From Alteromonadaceae bacterium (GTDB lineage: Bacteria > Pseudomonadota > Gammaproteobacteria > Enterobacterales > Alteromonadaceae), in assembly GCA_016765535.1 (NCBI GenBank), contig JAESPQ010000056.1, positions 82,685 to 118,255 on the forward strand: a DNA stretch of 35,571 nt, written 5' to 3'. The position numbers were made by a program, and so were the translations under genes. The notes below the pieces were generated by a model. It had not been told where the DNA came from, ran no database searches, and was given only the letters and a program-made list of their open reading frames with translations. This document shows positions 32,640 through 35,571 of the stretch, piece after piece (position 1 is the first letter of the stretch; each line of letters begins with the position of its first letter).

Positions 32640-33818
32640 ATGAAAAAAACATTAATTGCCTCAGCTGTTTTAGGTCTATTGGTTAGTGGTAGTGTATTAG
32701 CAAATCAAGAAACTGATGACTTACGAAAAATCATTGCTGAACAGCAAAAAGTATTGAAAAAATTAGAACGGCGCTTAGACCAAACAGAACAACGATTAGA
32801 AATGACAGCAGATCAAATAGAATCTACCACCACTCATGGCGCAGCACTAACCAATAGTGGGGCAACCAAGTTGGGTGGGTATGGTGAAATGCATTACAAT
32901 AATATAGAGGATAAAAAATCCATTAGTTTTCACCGTTTTGTACTCTTTGCTAGTCATGAATTTACTGACAAGTTACGTTTTTTCTCTGAATTTGAAGTTG
33001 AACATGCGGTTATCGAAGAAGGAGCGAACGGTGCAGTTGAATTAGAACAAGCCTATATTGAATATGATTATAGCGATAAAATTAAGACAACATTTGGTTT
33101 GTTCTTAGTTCCTGTGGGCATTATTAATGAAACTCATGAGCCTACTGCTTTTTATGGTGTTGAACGTAATCCAGTCGAAAAAAATATTATCCCAACTACA
33201 TGGTGGGAAGGTGGAGCCGCAGTAAATTATCGCCCTTTGGGCGGCGTTAGCTTTGATTTTGCTATTACTAGTGGTTTAAATACACCTATTGATGGTAACA
33301 GTGCGTATAAAGTTCGCAGTGGTCGTCAAAATGTTTCTAAAGCGAATGCTGACAGTTTAGCGTTTACCTCGCGTGTCAAATATACTGCAATTAATGGTTT
33401 AGAATTAGCCGCTACAGTGCAATATCAGCAAGATATGACGCAAGGTGCTATAGGTGTTGATAAAGCAGATGCCACTCTTTTTGAAGCTCATGGTATTTAT
33501 CAAATAGAAAACTTCAAACTTATTGCATTATATGCTCGTTGGGATATTAGTGGCGATGAAGCAAAATCGTTAGGTCGAGATGAACAAACAGGTTGGTATG
33601 TTGAACCTTCTTATAAGTTTAACGAGAAGTTTGGTGTTTTTGCTCGTTATGCTAAATACGACAATAACGTAGGTAATAGTGATGATACGAGTAAAGATCA
33701 AACTAATATTGGTATTAACTACTATTTACATGAAAATGTAGTGTTGAAAGCTGATTGGGAAGAACAAGGTCAGCCAAATAAAAATGGTTTTAACTTAGGT
33801 ATTGGCTATCAGTTTTAA
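32640..33818 (+). CDS. outer-membrane porin with N-terminal coiled coil, 392 aa
   Basis: Signal peptide MKKTLIASAVLGLLVSGSVLA (cleavage near Ala21). A short coiled coil follows (about residues 26-60; LRKIIAEQQKVLKKLERRLD), then a beta-barrel of alternating aromatic strands ending in GIGYQF with a C-terminal Phe, as recognised by BamA. The pattern resembles the OprP/OprO-like porins of Shewanella and Colwellia, including RFFSEFEVEHAVIEEG and FGLFLVPVGIINETHEPTAF. The substrate cannot be inferred. An FNR box, a weak Fur-like site and a clear promoter lie upstream, so oxygen and perhaps iron control are expected. A strong terminator follows the gene. Confidence 0.85.
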   Translation: MKKTLIASAVLGLLVSGSVLANQETDDLRKIIAEQQKVLKKLERRLDQTEQRLEMTADQIESTTTHGAALTNSGATKLGGYGEMHYNNIEDKKSISFHRFVLFASHEFTDKLRFFSEFEVEHAVIEEGANGAVELEQAYIEYDYSDKIKTTFGLFLVPVGIINETHEPTAFYGVERNPVEKNIIPTTWWEGGAAVNYRPLGGVSFDFAITSGLNTPIDGNSAYKVRSGRQNVSKANADSLAFTSRVKYTAINGLELAATVQYQQDMTQGAIGVDKADATLFEAHGIYQIENFKLIALYARWDISGDEAKSLGRDEQTGWYVEPSYKFNEKFGVFARYAKYDNNVGNSDDTSKDQTNIGINYYLHENVVLKADWEEQGQPNKNGFNLGIGYQF

Positions 33819-33842
33819 TTTTACTAATAAAATATAAAAATG

Positions 33843-33874
33843 ATAGGCGAATAGTAAGACTATTCGCCTATTTT
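33843..33874 (+). terminator. Rho-independent terminator after the porin gene
   Basis: A 13-bp perfect stem ATAGGCGAATAGT (33843-33855), loop AAG, ACTATTCGCCTAT (33859-33871), then TTTACTTTA. It lies 25 nt after the porin stop and 43 nt before the FMN-binding gene, so downstream genes depend on read-through or a separate promoter. Confidence 0.88.
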
Positions 33875-33916
33875 ACTTTAATAATTTGCTTTAAATAAAT
33901 AGGTATCGAGGCTTTT

Positions 33917-34459
33917 GTGTATAAATTACTCTTAGTTATTATTTGGTTATTTATCTTTTTTATGAATAGTTATGCTAAAAATGTTTATGCTAAAGGAGTC
34001 GAGCAAAAACCCGCGCAATTTATTAGTCATGTTTTTAATGGAAATATTCCTAAAGTACAAGTGTTGTGGCTATCAAAGGCCGATAAAACGATAGTTGCTG
34101 AAATTATGCAACATAAATTCAATCGTTTGCGCATTCGCTATTGGCAAAAAACACAGGCAACAACAAATGATACTGTCTGGATCCTAAATGAAATAGGCAA
34201 AGAAAAACCGATAACCATCGGTGTCCATATTAAAAATCAACAAATTGTTGAGCTTAAAGTATTAGCTTATCGTGAGAGTCGTGGTGATGAAGTTCGTCAC
34301 ACATTTTTTACCAAACAATTTAATTTGGCAAAATTAACCCAAAACAATGAGCTTGATCGCCATATAGATGGTATAACAGGCGCCACTTTATCGGTTAGAG
34401 CATTAACTAAAACTGCTCGCTTGGCATTATGGTTAGATAATAAAATTAATGCTCAGTAA
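33917..34459 (+). CDS. periplasmic FMN-binding domain protein with covalent flavin motif
   Basis: A 180-aa protein with an N-terminal signal or anchor (LLLVIIWLFIFFMNSYA) and a C-terminal FMN_bind domain. The flavinylation motif DGITGATLS (about residues 153-161) is the ApbE target in which the Thr of GAT receives FMN through a phosphoester bond, as in NqrC, RnfG and NosR. The preceding IGVHIKNQQIVELKVLAYRE is the usual FMN_bind strand pair. It should carry electrons on the periplasmic face. The start is GTG with GAGG five bases upstream. It is followed by the PepSY/VciB-like gene after 40 nt. No apbE gene is in the window. Confidence 0.82.
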   Translation: MYKLLLVIIWLFIFFMNSYAKNVYAKGVEQKPAQFISHVFNGNIPKVQVLWLSKADKTIVAEIMQHKFNRLRIRYWQKTQATTNDTVWILNEIGKEKPITIGVHIKNQQIVELKVLAYRESRGDEVRHTFFTKQFNLAKLTQNNELDRHIDGITGATLSVRALTKTARLALWLDNKINAQ

Positions 34460-34499
34460 ATTATTCATATTAATGTAAGGCATCAATTTTAATATTCTC

Positions 34500-35267
34500 A
34501 TGCTACAAAATAAGTTAAAAAAACAAAAACCGCTTCATCAACGTCTTATTCGACATTTACGTGAATGGCATCGTAAGCTTGGTATTATCACGGCTATATT
34601 TATTATTTTTTTAGCGGTAACAGGTATGATGATCAATCATGCTAATGGCTTGTCACTCGACACCTTATCCGTTAAAACGCCTTGGTTATTAAATTATTAC
34701 GGTATTAAATCACCCAATGATGTGCGTTTTTATGCGGATAAAAAAATAAGTATTACTGATAATTATGTGTGGTTGAACGACAAGTTATTGTTTGAAAGTT
34801 CCACGCCAGTGATCAGTGCTGCAAAGTTTCAACAATTTTATATTATTGTCAATAGCGACCAAATTTCACTTTATTCACACCAAGGTGAATTAGTCGATCA
34901 ACTCGACAGTACCTCAGGTGTACCAATCAATATTTCTAAAATCGCTGTAAAAAATCAACATTTTATGGTGAAAGCAGCGGATAACATTATGCAAATTGAC
35001 AGTGATTTTGTTATTTGGCAAATAATACAAGATAATAATATTCAGTGGATTAAAGCTGAAGATGCTAACAAGAGTGAAATAAAAACAGCAATTGCGCAAT
35101 TTAAAGGCCAATTTTTATCGTGGGAACAAGTATTGTTAGATGCACACAGCGGACGTATTTTTAGTAAAACGGGAGTGTTTGCCTCTGACATTGTTGCATT
35201 ATTATTGATCATGCTTTCGTTAAGCGGGCTTTATATTTGGTTAAGGTATGCCAATAATAAGCGTTGA
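34500..35267 (+). CDS. PepSY-associated/VciB-like inner-membrane protein, probable ferric reductase
   Basis: A 255-aa protein with two transmembrane helices, at about residues 28-46 (LGIITAIFIIFLAVTGMMIN) and 233-250 (VALLLIMLSLSGLYIWLRY), which enclose a large periplasmic loop. The first helix is flanked by His24 (REWHRKLG) and His47 (INHANG), and LLDAHSGRIFSKTGVFASDI is typical of PepSY-associated TM proteins. Topology and size resemble Vibrio cholerae VciB, which promotes reduction of ferric iron for Feo; FoxB-type PepSY proteins also reduce iron. With the FMN protein just upstream and feoABC nearby, an electron path from the membrane to periplasmic Fe(III) is a reasonable inference, not shown. 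Confidence 0.72.
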   Translation: MLQNKLKKQKPLHQRLIRHLREWHRKLGIITAIFIIFLAVTGMMINHANGLSLDTLSVKTPWLLNYYGIKSPNDVRFYADKKISITDNYVWLNDKLLFESSTPVISAAKFQQFYIIVNSDQISLYSHQGELVDQLDSTSGVPINISKIAVKNQHFMVKAADNIMQIDSDFVIWQIIQDNNIQWIKAEDANKSEIKTAIAQFKGQFLSWEQVLLDAHSGRIFSKTGVFASDIVALLLIMLSLSGLYIWLRYANNKR

Positions 35268-35281
35268 AGGTTATTATTTTA

Positions 35282-35440
35282 CATGCCTATATTTTTGGTC
35301 CAGGTAAATAATATAGGGCTTCAGGACAATATGCTCCAGCATTCTCTAATAAGTTATGTCCATCTAACATAACCTATCAATTCATGCCATTTATTCTGTA
35401 TTTGACGACATAAATGCCGTATACATAAGGATCCTGAGCT
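35282..35440 (+). repeat. dispersed repeat A, copy 2 (left and middle part)
   Basis: Starts with CATGCCTAT like the MITE-like element at 17119. It keeps the blocks GGGCTTCAGGACAAT, TTTGACGACATAAATG and a CCTGAG/TGTCT-like end, with roughly 70% identity by eye. It lacks the right terminal repeat CATAGGCATG; after CTGTCTATA it passes directly into repeat B. Confidence 0.65.
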
Positions 35441-35526
35441 GTCTATACCCAAACTACTTGAAGATGCGAGTTTCAGGACGATTGAGCGAATCATGATCAA
35501 GGCGCATCTTTTTATTAATGGTTGTT
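35441..35526 (-). repeat. dispersed repeat B, copy 2 (inverted)
   Basis: The reverse complement matches 18563-18648 with five mismatches in 86 nt. It contains an internal inverted repeat AAGATGCG (35461-35468) / CGCATCTT (35503-35510). The remaining 45 nt to the window end (ACAGATGCAACGAAGAGC region) show no gene. A minus-strand frame across 35354-35545 is a by-product of the repeat. Confidence 0.8.
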
Positions 35527-35571
35527 CCCTTAAAAACAGATGCAACGAAGAGCATGTTTTGCTCAGTCGCC

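Noticed and set aside
35354-35545. 63-aa minus-strand ORF at the window end
   Set aside because: It lies wholly across dispersed repeats A and B, has no ribosome binding site, and part of it is mirrored in the non-coding spacer at 18.6 kb.

Overview
The window looks like part of the chromosome of a low-GC marine gammaproteobacterium of the Alteromonadales, most likely Colwelliaceae (Colwellia or Thalassotalea type). This is inferred from the AT-rich composition, from protein families typical of that group (DUF3192, DUF3301, DUF3549), and from conserved gammaproteobacterial gene pairs: gcvR-bcp next to dapA-bamC, yfbV next to ackA-pta, and map-glnD-dapD. Most of it is housekeeping sequence. 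No prophage, CRISPR array, rRNA or tRNA gene was seen.

Layout. 1-3.3 kb: a truncated bepA-type M48 protease, an unrecognised 207-aa gene, a TusA-like gene, an AI-2E/PerM permease and a small zinc-ribbon protein. 3.3-6.6 kb: gcvR-bcp (minus) divergent from dapA-bamC (plus). 6.6-9.5 kb: a minus-strand run of ACT protein, YffB/ArsC-like protein, dapE, an M15 peptidase and a small membrane protein. 9.9-13.9 kb: ackA-pta (minus) divergent from yfbV. 14.0-17.1 kb: xthA-rlmA (minus), a DUF3192 lipoprotein and a GNAT acetyltransferase. 17.1-19.5 kb: 2.4 kb without protein genes. 19.5-23.4 kb: DUF3549-DUF3301-membrane protein (minus), truC (plus) and a small lipoprotein. 23.6-28.6 kb: a DsbA-like protein, then map-glnD-dapD (minus). 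28.8-35.3 kb: feoABC, a JmjC/cupin protein, a porin, a covalent-FMN protein and a PepSY/VciB-like membrane protein. 35.3 kb to the end: dispersed repeat sequence.

The most interesting part is the 17.1-19.5 kb gap. It holds two tandem non-coding RNA genes of the CsrB type, each about 540 nt with roughly 30 GGA motifs, many of them in small hairpin loops. Each ends in its own GC-rich terminator. Each also has the same upstream layout at identical offsets: a UvrY/GacA-type 18-bp palindrome centred at -176.5, an IHF-like site at about -109 and a TATTAT -10 box. These RNAs should titrate CsrA under control of a BarA/UvrY-type system. The spacer between them, the stretch before the first copy and the window end carry MITE-like dispersed repeats.

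The second theme is ferrous iron. feoABC has a Fur-box-like operator. Across a JmjC gene lies a porin with an FNR box at -61.5 and a Fur-like site over its promoter. After a terminator come a periplasmic FMN-binding protein and a two-helix PepSY/VciB-like protein. Together these could form an oxygen- and iron-controlled route for reducing and importing iron. Three diaminopimelate/lysine genes (dapA, dapE, dapD) are spread across the window.
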